A DNA stretch of 64,000 bases from SZUA-229 sp041589175 (GCA_041589175.1 JBFHWF010000005.1:1-64000), one strand, 5' to 3'. Shown: positions 7,959 to 18,065, counted from the first letter of the stretch. The notes: generated by a model from the letters alone, not told the origin. Numbers and translations are program-made.

Positions 7959-9632
7959 ATGTCTCACGCCTGGTACAAAAGCTACCCCGAAGGCATCCCT
8001 CATGATGCAGACATACACGCCTATGACTCGCTCATCGACGTGCTAGAGCAGTCTTTTTCACAATATCAGAACAATCCCTGTTTCTCGAATTTCGGCAAAA
8101 CTCTCAGCTACAGGGAAATTGACCAGTATAGCCGTGACCTTGCCGCCTACCTGCAGAATGGACTTGGTCTTAATAAAGGTGATCGCATTGCTATCATGAT
8201 GCCCAACCTGTTACAGAATCCGGTCGCAATCATTGCCGCATTACGTGCCGGACTTACTGTGGTCAATACCAACCCCCTGTACACCGTGAGCGAATTAAAG
8301 CATCAGCTGAATGACTCTGGTGCAAGCGCAATTATTATTCTTGAAAATTTTGCCAGCACACTGGAAAAAGTTATCGCAGATACATCCATCAAACACACCA
8401 TTATCACTCGCATGGGCGATATGCTTAGTTTCCCCAAAAGCTGCATCATCAACCTTGTCGTAAAACATGTGAAAAAAATGGTACCGGCATTTACAATCAA
8501 CCATTCGATCGCCTATAAACACGCACTCAAAACGGGTCGTTCGCAGGAACTTAAACGCCCATCTCTTACACAGCAGGATATCGCGTTCCTACAGTACACT
8601 GGTGGCACTACCGGCGTCGCCAAAGGCGCCATCCTGACTCATGGGAACATGGTTGCAAATCTACAACAGGTCAGTGAATGGATTGAACCTTTTGTCGATA
8701 AAGGCAAGGAACATATCATAACCGCTCTGCCGCTTTATCATATCTTTTCCTTACTGGCGAATTGCATGTTCTTTATGAAAATTGGTGGGCTCAATCACCT
8801 GATAACAAACCCACGCGACATGAAAGGCTTTGTAAAGGAAATACGTACTGCACAATTTACCGCTCTCACAGGTGTTAACACACTATTCAATGGTTTATTA
8901 AACACGCCGGGCTTTTCAGATGTAGATTTTTCCAAACTAAAAATTACCCTGGGTGGGGGCATGGCGGTACAGAAATCCGTAGCTGACAGGTGGCAGGACA
9001 TAACAGGCAGTTGTCTGCTGGAAGCCTACGGCCTAACAGAAACATCACCCGCTGTATGCATTAACCCTATGAACCTTAAATCCTATAATGGAAAAATAGG
9101 GCTACCGATACCATTAACGGATGTCTGTATTAAAGACGACAATAATCAGCAACTCCCCGCCGGTGAAGCGGGTGAAATCTGCATCAAAGGGCCCCAGGTA
9201 ACACCGGGGTATTACAATCGTCCCGAGGAAACCGCTAAAGTCTTTGACGATGAGGGCTGGTTTCATAGTGGTGACATTGGCTTTATGGATGACGATGGTT
9301 ATTTCCAGATCGTGGATCGTAAAAAAGACATGATTATTGTTTCTGGCTTTAATGTATACCCGAATGAAGTTGAAGCCGTTATTTCCAGTCATGAGGATGT
9401 GCTTGAAGTGGGTGTGATTGGTAAACCCGATGACATCTCTGGCGAGGTGGTCATGGCGGTTATCGTCAGTAAAAACCCAGATTTAAGCCTCAAAGATATA
9501 CAACTACATTGCGAGGCATCTCTGACGCGCTATAAAATACCCAAGCATGTCGAGTTCGTGGATGAAGTGCCCAAGTCAAATGTTGGAAAAATACTACGTC
9601 GTGAGCTTCGTGAGATGTTTTTCAAAACATAA
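7959..9632 (+). CDS. fadD: Long-chain fatty acid-CoA ligase
   Basis: 557 residues, the usual length for FadD. It activates fatty acids to acyl-CoA through an acyl-adenylate, feeding beta-oxidation or lipid synthesis at the inner membrane. Visible motifs of the adenylate-forming family are the P-loop YTGGTTGVAKG at 213-223, the AYGLTETSPAV segment, the GWFHSGDIGFMDDDGYF motif and the hinge/FACS motif DRKKDMIIVSGFNVYPNEVE. The C-terminal catalytic lysine lies in SNVGKILRRELR. The start has AAGGAG seven bases upstream. It stands alone between the GST gene and purC, with a palindromic element over its likely promoter. Confidence 0.93.
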   Translation: MSHAWYKSYPEGIPHDADIHAYDSLIDVLEQSFSQYQNNPCFSNFGKTLSYREIDQYSRDLAAYLQNGLGLNKGDRIAIMMPNLLQNPVAIIAALRAGLTVVNTNPLYTVSELKHQLNDSGASAIIILENFASTLEKVIADTSIKHTIITRMGDMLSFPKSCIINLVVKHVKKMVPAFTINHSIAYKHALKTGRSQELKRPSLTQQDIAFLQYTGGTTGVAKGAILTHGNMVANLQQVSEWIEPFVDKGKEHIITALPLYHIFSLLANCMFFMKIGGLNHLITNPRDMKGFVKEIRTAQFTALTGVNTLFNGLLNTPGFSDVDFSKLKITLGGGMAVQKSVADRWQDITGSCLLEAYGLTETSPAVCINPMNLKSYNGKIGLPIPLTDVCIKDDNNQQLPAGEAGEICIKGPQVTPGYYNRPEETAKVFDDEGWFHSGDIGFMDDDGYFQIVDRKKDMIIVSGFNVYPNEVEAVISSHEDVLEVGVIGKPDDISGEVVMAVIVSKNPDLSLKDIQLHCEASLTRYKIPKHVEFVDEVPKSNVGKILRRELREMFFKT

Positions 9633-9709
9633 TGAAGATCTCACTGATCTCGCTCTAGCGGTCAGTATTTGTTAAAATATCGGGCTGTACACTCAAGCCA
9701 GATAAGACC

Positions 9710-10588
9710 ATGAGCCTTCATACTAGCAATATAAGCAACCTCAAACTCCTGCATAAAGGCAAGGTTCGCGATATCTATGATATCGACGACAAGCATATGC
9801 TCATCGTGACCACCGACCGTATTTCCGCGTTCGATGTAATTATGCCAAACCCGATCCCGGATAAGGGCATCATCCTCAATGAAGTAACACGCTTCTGGCT
9901 TAATCGACTTGAGCACATTATTCCAAATCATCTGGCCGATATTCCGCTCAGCGACATCATAACAGACGCTAATGAGCGCAAAGCCGTTGAGCGACATGCA
10001 ATGGTCGTAAAGAAACTGAAGGCTCTGCCCGTCGAAGCTATCGTACGTGGATATATTATTGGCTCCGGCTGGAAAGATTACCAGACCAGCGGTAGCATCT
10101 GTGGCATTAAGCTGCCCGAAGGCTTACACCTGGCCGATAAATTACCCGAACCGATTTACACACCTTCCAGCAAGGCAGACGTCGGCGAGCACGATGAGAA
10201 CATCGATTTCAACAAGACCGTTGAATTACTGGGTGAAGATCTCGCAAACCAGGTAAAAGATGTCAGCCTCAGGCTCTATAAGGAAGCCGCAGATTTTGCA
10301 CTGCAGCGTGGCATTATCATTGCCGACACCAAATTCGAATTTGGCGTAGATGAAAACAATCAGCTCGTTCTGATCGATGAAGTCCTGACACCTGACTCCT
10401 CAAGATTCTGGCCGGCAGATCAGTATCAACCCGGCACAAGTCCAATGAGTTTCGACAAGCAGTTTGTTCGCGATTACCTCGAAACACTCGACTGGAACAA
10501 GACGGCTCCTGGCCCCGAATTGCCAGATGATATCGTCAGTAAAACCTCAGAGAAATATCACGAAGCACTGACCCGTCTTACTCGCTAG
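9710..10588 (+). CDS. purC: Phosphoribosylaminoimidazole-succinocarboxamide synthase
   Basis: SAICAR synthase joins CAIR with aspartate using ATP in purine synthesis. It begins KLLHKGKVRDIYDIDDKHML and has the DRISAFDVIMPNPIPDKG and VEAIVRGYIIGSGWKDYQ motifs. At 292 residues it is the long, yeast-like form rather than the 237-residue E. coli type. The segment LIDEVLTPDSSRFWP near the C-terminus is characteristic. bioD follows after two bases, a tight coupling with no metabolic reason that I can see. TAAAAT about 35 bases upstream of the start may be the -10 box. Confidence 0.94.
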   Translation: MSLHTSNISNLKLLHKGKVRDIYDIDDKHMLIVTTDRISAFDVIMPNPIPDKGIILNEVTRFWLNRLEHIIPNHLADIPLSDIITDANERKAVERHAMVVKKLKALPVEAIVRGYIIGSGWKDYQTSGSICGIKLPEGLHLADKLPEPIYTPSSKADVGEHDENIDFNKTVELLGEDLANQVKDVSLRLYKEAADFALQRGIIIADTKFEFGVDENNQLVLIDEVLTPDSSRFWPADQYQPGTSPMSFDKQFVRDYLETLDWNKTAPGPELPDDIVSKTSEKYHEALTRLTR

Positions 10589-10590
10589 AA

Positions 10591-11253
10591 ATGCGTGGCT
10601 TATTTATTACAGGCAGCGACACAGGCGTAGGTAAAACCTATATCAGCTGCCAGCTACTTGAGACTATTTCCAGGCAGCTCAGTGTAACCCCCTGCAAGCC
10701 TGTGGAGTCTGGCTGCGAGCTGATTGATGGAAACCTGTTTCCAGCTGATGCTAACGCCCTCAGGCTTGCAAGCCAGTCTCAACTTTCACTGGATATGATA
10801 TGCCCAAACACCTTTAGTGATGCCCTGTCACCACAACTGGCAGCACGTATTGCCGATCGTCGCGTTAGTCTCGAACAACTTGCAGACCACTGTAAATCAC
10901 TCTCAGAGAAGAGCGACATTCTGCTGGTGGAAGGTGCCGGAGGCTTTCTTTCGCCTATCTGCGAAAAAGCACTCAATGCCGACCTGGCACATGCCCTCAA
11001 TCTACCAGTAGTACTCGTTGTCGATGATCGGCTTGGTGGTGTCAACCAGGCACTTATGGGACTGAATGCCATACAGCATTATCAGCTGCAGGCTCGCGCT
11101 GTGATCCTTAATCAGACCAGTCAACAGACGCCACCTCATGGCATGGATAATGCTGCGGAGCTGGCTGAGTTGTCGCCTGTACCAGTTTTTACCAACGCTT
11201 ATGGACAAAGCCTGGATACTTCAACCCTGTCGTCCATCCTTCACCCACTGTAA
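10591..11253 (+). CDS. bioD: Dethiobiotin synthetase
   Basis: 220 residues. BioD closes the ureido ring of dethiobiotin from diaminopelargonate, CO2 and ATP. The P-loop GSDTGVGKT lies at 8-16, and CKPVESGCE and VEGAGGFLSP supply the substrate and Mg sites. The remaining biotin genes (bioA, B, F) are not in the window. The ATG lies two bases after the purC stop, so it is probably translated from the purC message. Confidence 0.93.
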   Translation: MRGLFITGSDTGVGKTYISCQLLETISRQLSVTPCKPVESGCELIDGNLFPADANALRLASQSQLSLDMICPNTFSDALSPQLAARIADRRVSLEQLADHCKSLSEKSDILLVEGAGGFLSPICEKALNADLAHALNLPVVLVVDDRLGGVNQALMGLNAIQHYQLQARAVILNQTSQQTPPHGMDNAAELAELSPVPVFTNAYGQSLDTSTLSSILHPL

Positions 11254-11400
11254 TCCGCAGAAGCTTGAGTTGGCTCACATTATCACTCAGCTATAATTGC
11301 CATACTAAAAAATGCATCTCCACGCTCATCGATTTATTGTGATATCAGAGAAATACAGGATCTGACTTACTGACAATAATTAATACAGGCAGGACTTATT

Positions 11401-12207
11401 ATGTATTCATATACACGCATCATTCCGATAACAGGCTTTCTTATTCTCACTGGTTGCGGCGGCAGTAGCAGCTCTCCCTCGATTACCGCCGATAATGTGC
11501 AGAGCCTGTCGATAGCGGCAACCGAGGGTGCCAGCCAGAGCATTAGTTCAAACAAGGCCAATTTATTCAATTATAAAACGTCTTCTGACGTCAGTACTTC
11601 ACAGGCTGTTGATGACTTCAATAAATCTTTAACTGAAAATATTTACAGCCCTGCCTTCGCCTGCATTAACTCACCCACAGGTCAGTTTACTGATAATTTC
11701 GGCACTGGCCCAACTGGCAGTTATGATTTTGTACAGTGTGAGGTTACTACGGGTATCGTCATTAATGGCTCGGTAGTGATATCCGGTTCTCAGTCAGCTT
11801 TTTCACTAAGCTATAATAACTTCACGGTTAAGATTGGTGACAATCCGGCACAGGAAATTGATCTTTCGATAGACTGTGAAATTACTAATAACACTACGAG
11901 CTGCACCAAGAGTTCCTCTGTACTCGGCATAGACAATCGTACCTATACCATATCGAATCTCAGTGTTTCCGGGGATGAGGTGAATGGATACAATGTTACC
12001 GCCACGGTCACAGACCCTGACCATGGCAAGATCGATATAAACGCATCAGATATGTACTTTAATTGCAGCTCACCTTATGAAGACCGACCCAGCTCCGGTC
12101 AAATCACCTTTTCAGCTGGTGGAAAATCGGCAACGGTCGTTTACAACAGCTGCAATAGCTATACCGTTACACTCGATGGTGTCGCCAATATTTATAGCTG
12201 GCTATAA
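11401..12207 (+). CDS. Uncharacterised lipoprotein
   Basis: 268 residues beginning with a lipoprotein signal: hydrophobic ITGFLILTGC, with the lipobox Cys followed by GGSSSSPS. The mature part is rich in Ser, Thr, Asn and Asp and reads like alternating beta strands. Several paired cysteines (FACIN, QCEV, DCEI, SCTKS, NCSS, NSCNS) could form disulphides. No family was recognised. The Gly at +2 after the lipid-bearing Cys gives no Lol-avoidance signal, so outer-membrane placement is expected. A strong terminator follows, so the gene appears monocistronic. Confidence 0.78.
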   Translation: MYSYTRIIPITGFLILTGCGGSSSSPSITADNVQSLSIAATEGASQSISSNKANLFNYKTSSDVSTSQAVDDFNKSLTENIYSPAFACINSPTGQFTDNFGTGPTGSYDFVQCEVTTGIVINGSVVISGSQSAFSLSYNNFTVKIGDNPAQEIDLSIDCEITNNTTSCTKSSSVLGIDNRTYTISNLSVSGDEVNGYNVTATVTDPDHGKIDINASDMYFNCSSPYEDRPSSGQITFSAGGKSATVVYNSCNSYTVTLDGVANIYSWL

Positions 12208-12248
12208 ACAATTTTCAAACAGCCTTTTTAGCGTCATATAACTTACAG

Positions 12249-12276
12249 AAAAAAGCCCCGTTATCGGGGCTTTTTT
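12249..12276. terminator. Strong intrinsic terminator, probably bidirectional
   Basis: AAAAAAGCCCCG / CGGGGCTTTTTT forms a perfect 12-bp arm pair with a TTAT loop. It has a T-run on the plus side and an A-run on the other. It serves the lipoprotein gene on the plus strand and could also stop the convergent FKBP transcript. Confidence 0.9.
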
Positions 12277-12347
12277 ATATTTTTAGCTAAACAACATCGT
12301 TTAATCTGTTTAAGACGCTATGATTTTACACGGCATCGCATCAACAT

Positions 12348-12683
12348 TTAACGTATATCTAATAGCTCAACCTCAAATACTAGTGTTGCATTGGGTGGAA
12401 TCACGCCGCCCGCGCCATGAGCACCATAACCCATTTCTGGCGGAATGGTTAACTTACGCTTACCGCCAACCTTCATACCTTTAACACCTTCATCCCAGCC
12501 ACGAATAACCTGGCCAACACCCAGCGTAAAACTAAATGGGTCATTACGATCCAGGCTTGAATCAAACTTGCTTCCATCCGTTAACCATCCGGTGTAGTGC
12601 ACAACTACAATCTGTGCGCCTTCACCCGCACCGGCTTCTGCACCTTCACCAACAGTTAAATCTTCAATCAGTAATTCAGACAT
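12348..12683 (-). CDS. FKBP-type peptidyl-prolyl cis-trans isomerase
   Basis: 111 residues forming a single FKBP domain with no signal peptide, so it is cytoplasmic. The conserved pieces are VVVHYTGWLTDGSKFDSS, FTLGVGQVIRGWDEGVKGMKVG, GYGAHGAGGVIPPNATL and the closing FEVELLDI. These enzymes speed up Xaa-Pro isomerisation during folding. It resembles stand-alone FkbP proteins, not the SlyD or SlpA type, which have an inserted flap. GGAG lies nine bases before the ATG. It follows the symporter gene on the same strand by 18 bases. Confidence 0.92.
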   Translation of the reverse strand: MSELLIEDLTVGEGAEAGAGEGAQIVVVHYTGWLTDGSKFDSSLDRNDPFSFTLGVGQVIRGWDEGVKGMKVGGKRKLTIPPEMGYGAHGAGGVIPPNATLVFEVELLDIR

Positions 12684-12701
12684 ATTTTTACTCCAGTTTA
12701 C

Positions 12702-14063
12702 TTAGTCTTTTTCGGCGGTTTGATGACGCTTAAAATAGTCATCTTTCATTTTCTTAACCAGCGCACTTAATAATACCAATGCTATCAGGTTAGGTATTGC
12801 CATCAGTATATTTGTGATATCGGCTATATTCCAGACAAGATTCAGTGGCACCATAGCACCAACCACAATAAGCCCGGTATAAATGACGCGATAGGGCTGT
12901 ACCGCTTTTTCACCAAACATGAATTTTACACTGCGATCACCGTAATATGACCATGCGATGATCGTGGAAAACGCAAATAGCGCGAGCCCACAACCAACGA
13001 TAATCCCGCCAGCCTCTCCAATCGAATGACTGAAGGCGTATGCTGTTAGTGACGCCCCTTTTACATCTTCTGGTGAGCTTATATGAGACTCGGTTACTAT
13101 AATCGCAAGCCCCGTTAGCGTACAGATAATCAGTGTATCGACGAAAGGCTCCATCATCGCGACCAGACCTTCTCGTACAGGCTCTTTCGTACTTGCCGCG
13201 GCATGCGCCATCGGCGACGACCCCAATCCGGCCTCATTACTGAACAGCCCTCGCGCCACACCCCAGCGTATGGCCTCACCCACTGCAGCACCACCTACCG
13301 CCCATGGGTTTAAGGCATGATTAATAATCGTAGAAAATGCCGCTGGAATCTTCTCATATTCATTCAACAGTACGGCCAGAGCAATCACGATATAAGTAAT
13401 TGCCATAAACGGGACTATCGTACTAGCAACTTTCGCAATACGTTTTACCCCGCCGAGTATTACCATACCCACCAGTAATGCCATGGTAATACCCACCAGC
13501 CAGCTATAGTCCCTCACCTCTGGTGCAATATAGGCTAAGCCATCAACCACAGAATTAACCTGAACAAGATTACCGATACCGAACGAAGCAATAGCGGCAA
13601 ACAGGGCGAACAGGATTGCCATTCGTTTCATTTTGAGCCCATGCAATAATGTATACATAGGCCCACCAGAAACGCCGTTTTCATCAATTTCCCTGAATTG
13701 TAGCGCGAGGGTACTCTCCGTGAACTTTGTTGCCATACCGAGAAAAGCGGTTATCCACATCCAGAACAGAGCACCTGGCCCACCTAATGAGATAGCAGTA
13801 GCAACACCGGCGATATTACCTGTACCCACTGTGGCAGATAGCGCGGTCGACAATGCCTGAAAGTGATTAACATCTCCAGGATCATCCTTACAGCTGTATT
13901 TGCCACTTACTATATGTAAGGAGTGACGAAAGCCTCTAATCTGTATAACGCCTAACCTGATAGTCAGATACAGTCCTACCCCTAGTAGTACCGCCAGTGT
14001 TATCCAGCTACCCCATAAAAGGCTCGCAAGTTGACCCGTGAAATTCGTGATGGTTTCGAGCAT
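12702..14063 (-). CDS. Sodium:alanine/glycine symporter (AGCS family)
   Basis: 453 residues of inner-membrane transporter with about ten to eleven hydrophobic helices. AGCS signatures are visible: GDVNHFQALSTALSATVGTGNIAGVATAI near residue 60, GGVKRIAKVASTIVPFMA, and GLFSNEAGLGSSPMAHAAA. These carriers import alanine, glycine or serine with Na+. Which amino acid is used here cannot be told. GAGG lies six bases before the ATG. It is divergent from the YqhA gene across 92 bases and upstream of the FKBP gene, with which it may share a transcript. Confidence 0.92.
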   Translation of the reverse strand: MLETITNFTGQLASLLWGSWITLAVLLGVGLYLTIRLGVIQIRGFRHSLHIVSGKYSCKDDPGDVNHFQALSTALSATVGTGNIAGVATAISLGGPGALFWMWITAFLGMATKFTESTLALQFREIDENGVSGGPMYTLLHGLKMKRMAILFALFAAIASFGIGNLVQVNSVVDGLAYIAPEVRDYSWLVGITMALLVGMVILGGVKRIAKVASTIVPFMAITYIVIALAVLLNEYEKIPAAFSTIINHALNPWAVGGAAVGEAIRWGVARGLFSNEAGLGSSPMAHAAASTKEPVREGLVAMMEPFVDTLIICTLTGLAIIVTESHISSPEDVKGASLTAYAFSHSIGEAGGIIVGCGLALFAFSTIIAWSYYGDRSVKFMFGEKAVQPYRVIYTGLIVVGAMVPLNLVWNIADITNILMAIPNLIALVLLSALVKKMKDDYFKRHQTAEKD

Positions 14064-14155
14064 TATTCACCTCATGTCCAATTCACTTCACAATAAACCG
14101 AATCGAGGTAAAATACAAAGGTCTACATTTACAACGCAAGATGAGCCTTTAACCT

Positions 14156-14683
14156 GTGAAAAAATTCGAACATATTTTTGAAAGCATGCTGTGGCAAAGT
14201 CGATATATCGTCATCGCCGCCGTTATTATTAGCCTGGTCTCGAGTCTGGCGATGTTTTTCATGGCCACTGTTGATGCTGTTTACATGATAGGCCACCTCG
14301 TCGAGTACCCTTCTCTCGTTGGTGAAGATCGCTTTCTACTGAGAAGCGAAACTATCACTCACGTTGTAGAACTTATTGACGGTTATTTACTTGCAACTGT
14401 TTTACTTATCTTCGCACTCGGTTTATACGAGTTATTTATTAGTAAAATCGATATGGCAGAGGACGCAGAAAACGCCTCACAGGTCCTTGTCATATCCAGC
14501 CTGGATGATTTAAAAGCGCGCCTCGCGAAAGTTATTCTGATGATTCTAATCGTCAAGTTTTTTGAGTTTGCCTTGCAGATGAGCTTCAACACACCTATGG
14601 ATCTACTCGCCTTCGCAGGTGGTATCGCATTGATAGGCCTGTCCCTGTATCTTTCACATGCAAATGAACCTCACAACAAATAG
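14156..14683 (+). CDS. YqhA / UPF0114 family membrane protein
   Basis: 175 residues with four hydrophobic segments. It starts with MKKFEHIFESMLWQSRYIV, the usual YqhA opening, and contains LIDGYLLATVLLIFALGLYELFISKID, the core UPF0114 signature. It sits in the inner membrane and its function is unknown. The start codon is GTG at 14156 with no clear ribosome binding site. The gene ends four bases before the convergent hybrid kinase gene, with no terminator between them. Confidence 0.88.
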   Translation: MKKFEHIFESMLWQSRYIVIAAVIISLVSSLAMFFMATVDAVYMIGHLVEYPSLVGEDRFLLRSETITHVVELIDGYLLATVLLIFALGLYELFISKIDMAEDAENASQVLVISSLDDLKARLAKVILMILIVKFFEFALQMSFNTPMDLLAFAGGIALIGLSLYLSHANEPHNK

Positions 14684-14687
14684 CGAG

Positions 14688-16844
14688 TTATATCAGCCAC
14701 TTTCTTATAACATTATCAAGCTCTTCAATCTCGAAGGGCTTGCTCATAAAATCATCCATACCAGCTTCGCGACACCTTTGCCTGTCATTAAGACTTGCGT
14801 TTGCTGTCACCGCTACGATAGCCGTATCACCATTTTTACTTGCCTGTTTTATTAATCGTGTGGCCTCTATTCCATCCATTTCAGGCATATTAAGATCCAT
14901 CAAAATAAGATCATAATTATTTGATTTCGCTTTTTTAACTGCTATCACGCCATTATCTGCAACATCCACACTTAAGCCAGATTGTTCAAGCATCGATTTT
15001 GCAACCAGCTGATTTACCATATTATCTTCAACGAGGAGTATCGACATGCCTTTCAGATCGGGCACACAAGCTTCCGGCTGAGACTCTTCGATAGTCTTTT
15101 TATCCAGGTCATCAACTCGCTTTAGCTTCAATTCAAAACTGAATTCCGAGCCCACGCCTTCTTTACTCTTCAGGGAAATAGCGCCTCCCATTAAGCTCAC
15201 TAACTTACTCGATATGGCCAGACCAAGTCCCGTGCCGCCATATTTTCGTGTTGTCGTACTATCTGCCTGTGTAAATGATTCAAACAATCTTTTTTGCGCC
15301 TCTTCTGAAATACCTATACCCGTGTCTTTTACAGTAAATCGTACACAATCTTCTTTATTATCAGGTATTACAGTGACCCGTAATTCTACCGTGCCATGAT
15401 GCGTGAATTTATTCGCATTGCTAATCAGGTTCACCAGAACCTGTCTTAATCGCGTAACATCCCCCAATAAACGATTTGCGCCATCATTTATAGTCACAAT
15501 AAAACTGTTGCCACTTTCATCAAAGTGTAGCTGCATTAACTCTCTAACTTTATTAATTAATTCCGACAGCACAAACTCATGACTTTCAATTTCCAGTTTT
15601 CCAGCTTCAATTTTTGAATAATCAAGAATGTCATTTATAATTGAAAGAAGCATTTTTCCAGACTGATTAATAACTTCAACATGCTTTTTCTGCGTCTCAT
15701 CGAGTTCAGTTTTTTTCAGCAGCTGAGCCATACCGATCACCCCATTCATCGGCGTTCGAATCTCATGACTCATAGTTGCAAGAAAGTCACTTTTCGCCTG
15801 TGATGCCGCTTCCGCTCTTTTCTGCGCTTCTACTAGCGCCTGTTCGGCTCGCTTGCGTCCAGTAATACTTGATCCTGCACCACGAAACCCTGAAAACCTG
15901 CCTGCCTCATCATACATCGGAACGCCGTTTATCTTCTCCCAGCTCTCTAATATTTCCTCAGAACCGACTTTAAACTCCACGGAAAAGCTTTTTTTAATCT
16001 CGAGTGAGTCTTCTAATATTTTTCTAATTCGCTCTACTTCTGACTTATCTACCTGATCCAGAATTGATTTACCAATCATTGCTTCTGGACCATATCCTCT
16101 GGCCTCCATGACCTTTTCACTCACAAATGTATATCTATATAGCGCATCTGTTTCCCAGATATATTCTCCTGCAGCCTCGCTTACGTCCCTGAAACGCTGC
16201 TCATTTTTTTTAATTTCCAGTGACTGATGCTCACTAAACAATCTTAGATAAATGTTCTGCAATGTATTTTCATACATTCGCTTGCCTGATGACAGTAGAA
16301 GCAACATGAAAGCAACACTAAGGAATGCCATTGAGTGGTAATCTTTTCCAAGATATACAAAACATGCCGCATACACACTCAGAACAGGCAGTATAAATAT
16401 TACCAGGGCTTTTAGCTGTGCCGTTAAACTGGATACTGCACCCGCACACACACCCGCAACTGCCAGGCTTATCACCAGCCTTTCGATTGTGTTTATATCG
16501 GACACAATAAATACACTACATAATGACCAGCTTATTACTGACGCGACAAGTCCTACATAAAATATTTTCTGCAGCTGCTCTACATTTTTATTATCTTTTT
16601 GTTTCTTACTGTAAAGCGATATTGTGCCCAGTCGCACAACTGAAACTATCGTTATCAAGGCCAACCAGACCGTAAGATATAGATGGTTCACACTACCCCA
16701 GATCGAATATACGACAATCAATGCCACAGCAATTGAACCAGCCATCGAAAATTTTAGCGCCATATATAACTGATATACCTGCTCAGCACGTATATCATCC
16801 ATATATTCAAGATACTTATCTTCAGCAATATCTGTTTTTTTCAT
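14688..16844 (-). CDS. Hybrid sensor histidine kinase, six-helix membrane sensor with PAS and receiver
   Basis: With ATG 16844 as start (718 residues; an in-frame TTG lies at 16874) the order is: six to seven membrane helices within 30-195, a PAS domain at about 225-345 ending in the PAC-like FSGFRGAGSSITGRKRAE, a dimerisation domain with His360 in MSHEIRTPMNG, an ATPase domain (DTGIGI, GGTGLGLAIS), and a C-terminal receiver with the phospho-accepting Asp in LILMDLNMPEMDG and the Lys in MSKPF. It has no periplasmic loop of any size, so the signal is probably sensed in the membrane or by PAS in the cytoplasm. There is no HPt domain, and no partner regulator is adjacent. Confidence 0.88.
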   Translation of the reverse strand: MKKTDIAEDKYLEYMDDIRAEQVYQLYMALKFSMAGSIAVALIVVYSIWGSVNHLYLTVWLALITIVSVVRLGTISLYSKKQKDNKNVEQLQKIFYVGLVASVISWSLCSVFIVSDINTIERLVISLAVAGVCAGAVSSLTAQLKALVIFILPVLSVYAACFVYLGKDYHSMAFLSVAFMLLLLSSGKRMYENTLQNIYLRLFSEHQSLEIKKNEQRFRDVSEAAGEYIWETDALYRYTFVSEKVMEARGYGPEAMIGKSILDQVDKSEVERIRKILEDSLEIKKSFSVEFKVGSEEILESWEKINGVPMYDEAGRFSGFRGAGSSITGRKRAEQALVEAQKRAEAASQAKSDFLATMSHEIRTPMNGVIGMAQLLKKTELDETQKKHVEVINQSGKMLLSIINDILDYSKIEAGKLEIESHEFVLSELINKVRELMQLHFDESGNSFIVTINDGANRLLGDVTRLRQVLVNLISNANKFTHHGTVELRVTVIPDNKEDCVRFTVKDTGIGISEEAQKRLFESFTQADSTTTRKYGGTGLGLAISSKLVSLMGGAISLKSKEGVGSEFSFELKLKRVDDLDKKTIEESQPEACVPDLKGMSILLVEDNMVNQLVAKSMLEQSGLSVDVADNGVIAVKKAKSNNYDLILMDLNMPEMDGIEATRLIKQASKNGDTAIVAVTANASLNDRQRCREAGMDDFMSKPFEIEELDNVIRKWLI

Positions 16845-16910
16845 TACAGCAATTTTTTTATTAATGTTGTACAAGTTTAGAGCAGATTAAAATACAAATC
16901 CGTCAGGCAC

Positions 16911-16940
16911 AAAAAAAGGGGAGCAAATGCCCCCCCTTCT
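16911..16940 (-). terminator. Intrinsic terminator of the fba transcript
   Basis: Read on the minus strand, a C/G-rich stem (GGGGGGC-ATTT-GCTCCCC, with one mismatch) is followed by seven T. It begins about 25 bases after the fba stop codon and marks the 3' end of the central-carbon cluster. Confidence 0.85.
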
Positions 16941-16963
16941 TTTATACAAGCTGATCGCTAAGA

Positions 16964-18001
16964 TTACTTGTAGAAATCAACCATTTTCTCCAGAGAAACT
17001 GGCTTGATCTTATCTGCCTGACCCGCACAGCCAAATGCTTCGTAGCGTGCCTTACAGATATCCTTCATTGCCTTTGTAGATTCCTTCAGGAACTTACGCG
17101 GGTCAAAGTTAGATGGGTTATCTGCCAGGAACTTGCGGATCGAACCAGTCGATGCCATACGCAGGTCCGTATCGATGTTAACTTTGCGAACACCAGACTT
17201 GATACCTTCAACGATTTCTTCAACTGGTACACCGTAAGTCTGACCCATGTCACCACCGTAGTTGTTGATGATTTCCAACCAGTCCTGAGGCACTGAAGAA
17301 GAGCCGTGCATAACCAGGTGAGTGTCAGGAATCTTGGCGTGGATTTCCTTGATGCGGTCGATACGCAGAATTTCACCAGTAGGTTCTTTTGTGAACTTGT
17401 AAGCACCGTGTGAAGTACCGATCGCGATCGCCAGCGCATCAACACCTGTCTGCTTTACGAAGTCAGCTGCTTCATCAACGCTTGTCAGCAGCTGATCCAT
17501 GTCTAGCTTGCCTTCCGCGCCGTGACCATCTTCTTCACCCATTTCACCGGTTTCCAGTGAACCCAGACAACCCAGCTCACCCTCAACAGATACACCGCCC
17601 GCGTGAGCCATTTCAACAACCTGCTTGGTAACAGCAACGTTGTACTCGTATGAAGATGGCGTCTTCATGTCTGCCATCAGTGAGCCGTCCATCATTACAG
17701 ATGAGAAACCAGACTGGATAGAGCGCAGACATACTGCAGGCTCAGAACCGTGATCCTGGTGCATAACAACTGGAATATGTGGATACATTTCAATTGCAGC
17801 AGAAATCAGGTGACGCAGGAATGGTTCACCTGCGTAAGAGCGTGCACCTGCAGAACCCTGCATGATAACGGGGCTGTTAGCTTCATCAGCAGCCTGCATG
17901 ATGGCATGCACCTGCTCCATGTTGTTAACGTTGAACGCTGGCATGCCGTAGCCGTTTTCAGCAGCATGGTCCAGTAACTGGCGTAGTGATACTAATGCCA
18001 T
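16964..18001 (-). CDS. fba: Fructose-bisphosphate aldolase, class II, Calvin-cycle type
   Basis: 345 residues. The enzyme splits or forms fructose 1,6-bisphosphate (and often sedoheptulose bisphosphate) with a catalytic Zn. The metal and acid residues lie in VVMHQDHGS (Asp83, His84), with AIAIGTSHGAYKF and VMHGSSSVP further on. The 345-residue form starting MALVSLRQLLDHAAENGYG matches the CbbA-like subclass, not E. coli FbaA (359). AAGGAG lies eight bases before the ATG. It is the last gene of tkt-gap-gap-pgk-pyk-fba, all on the minus strand. Confidence 0.94.
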   Translation of the reverse strand: MALVSLRQLLDHAAENGYGMPAFNVNNMEQVHAIMQAADEANSPVIMQGSAGARSYAGEPFLRHLISAAIEMYPHIPVVMHQDHGSEPAVCLRSIQSGFSSVMMDGSLMADMKTPSSYEYNVAVTKQVVEMAHAGGVSVEGELGCLGSLETGEMGEEDGHGAEGKLDMDQLLTSVDEAADFVKQTGVDALAIAIGTSHGAYKFTKEPTGEILRIDRIKEIHAKIPDTHLVMHGSSSVPQDWLEIINNYGGDMGQTYGVPVEEIVEGIKSGVRKVNIDTDLRMASTGSIRKFLADNPSNFDPRKFLKESTKAMKDICKARYEAFGCAGQADKIKPVSLEKMVDFYK

Positions 18002-18065
18002 AGTATTTACTCCTTAAACAAGGTTGTTAAAGTGGCTATAACGGCCACGTCATTTCTAAAAAATC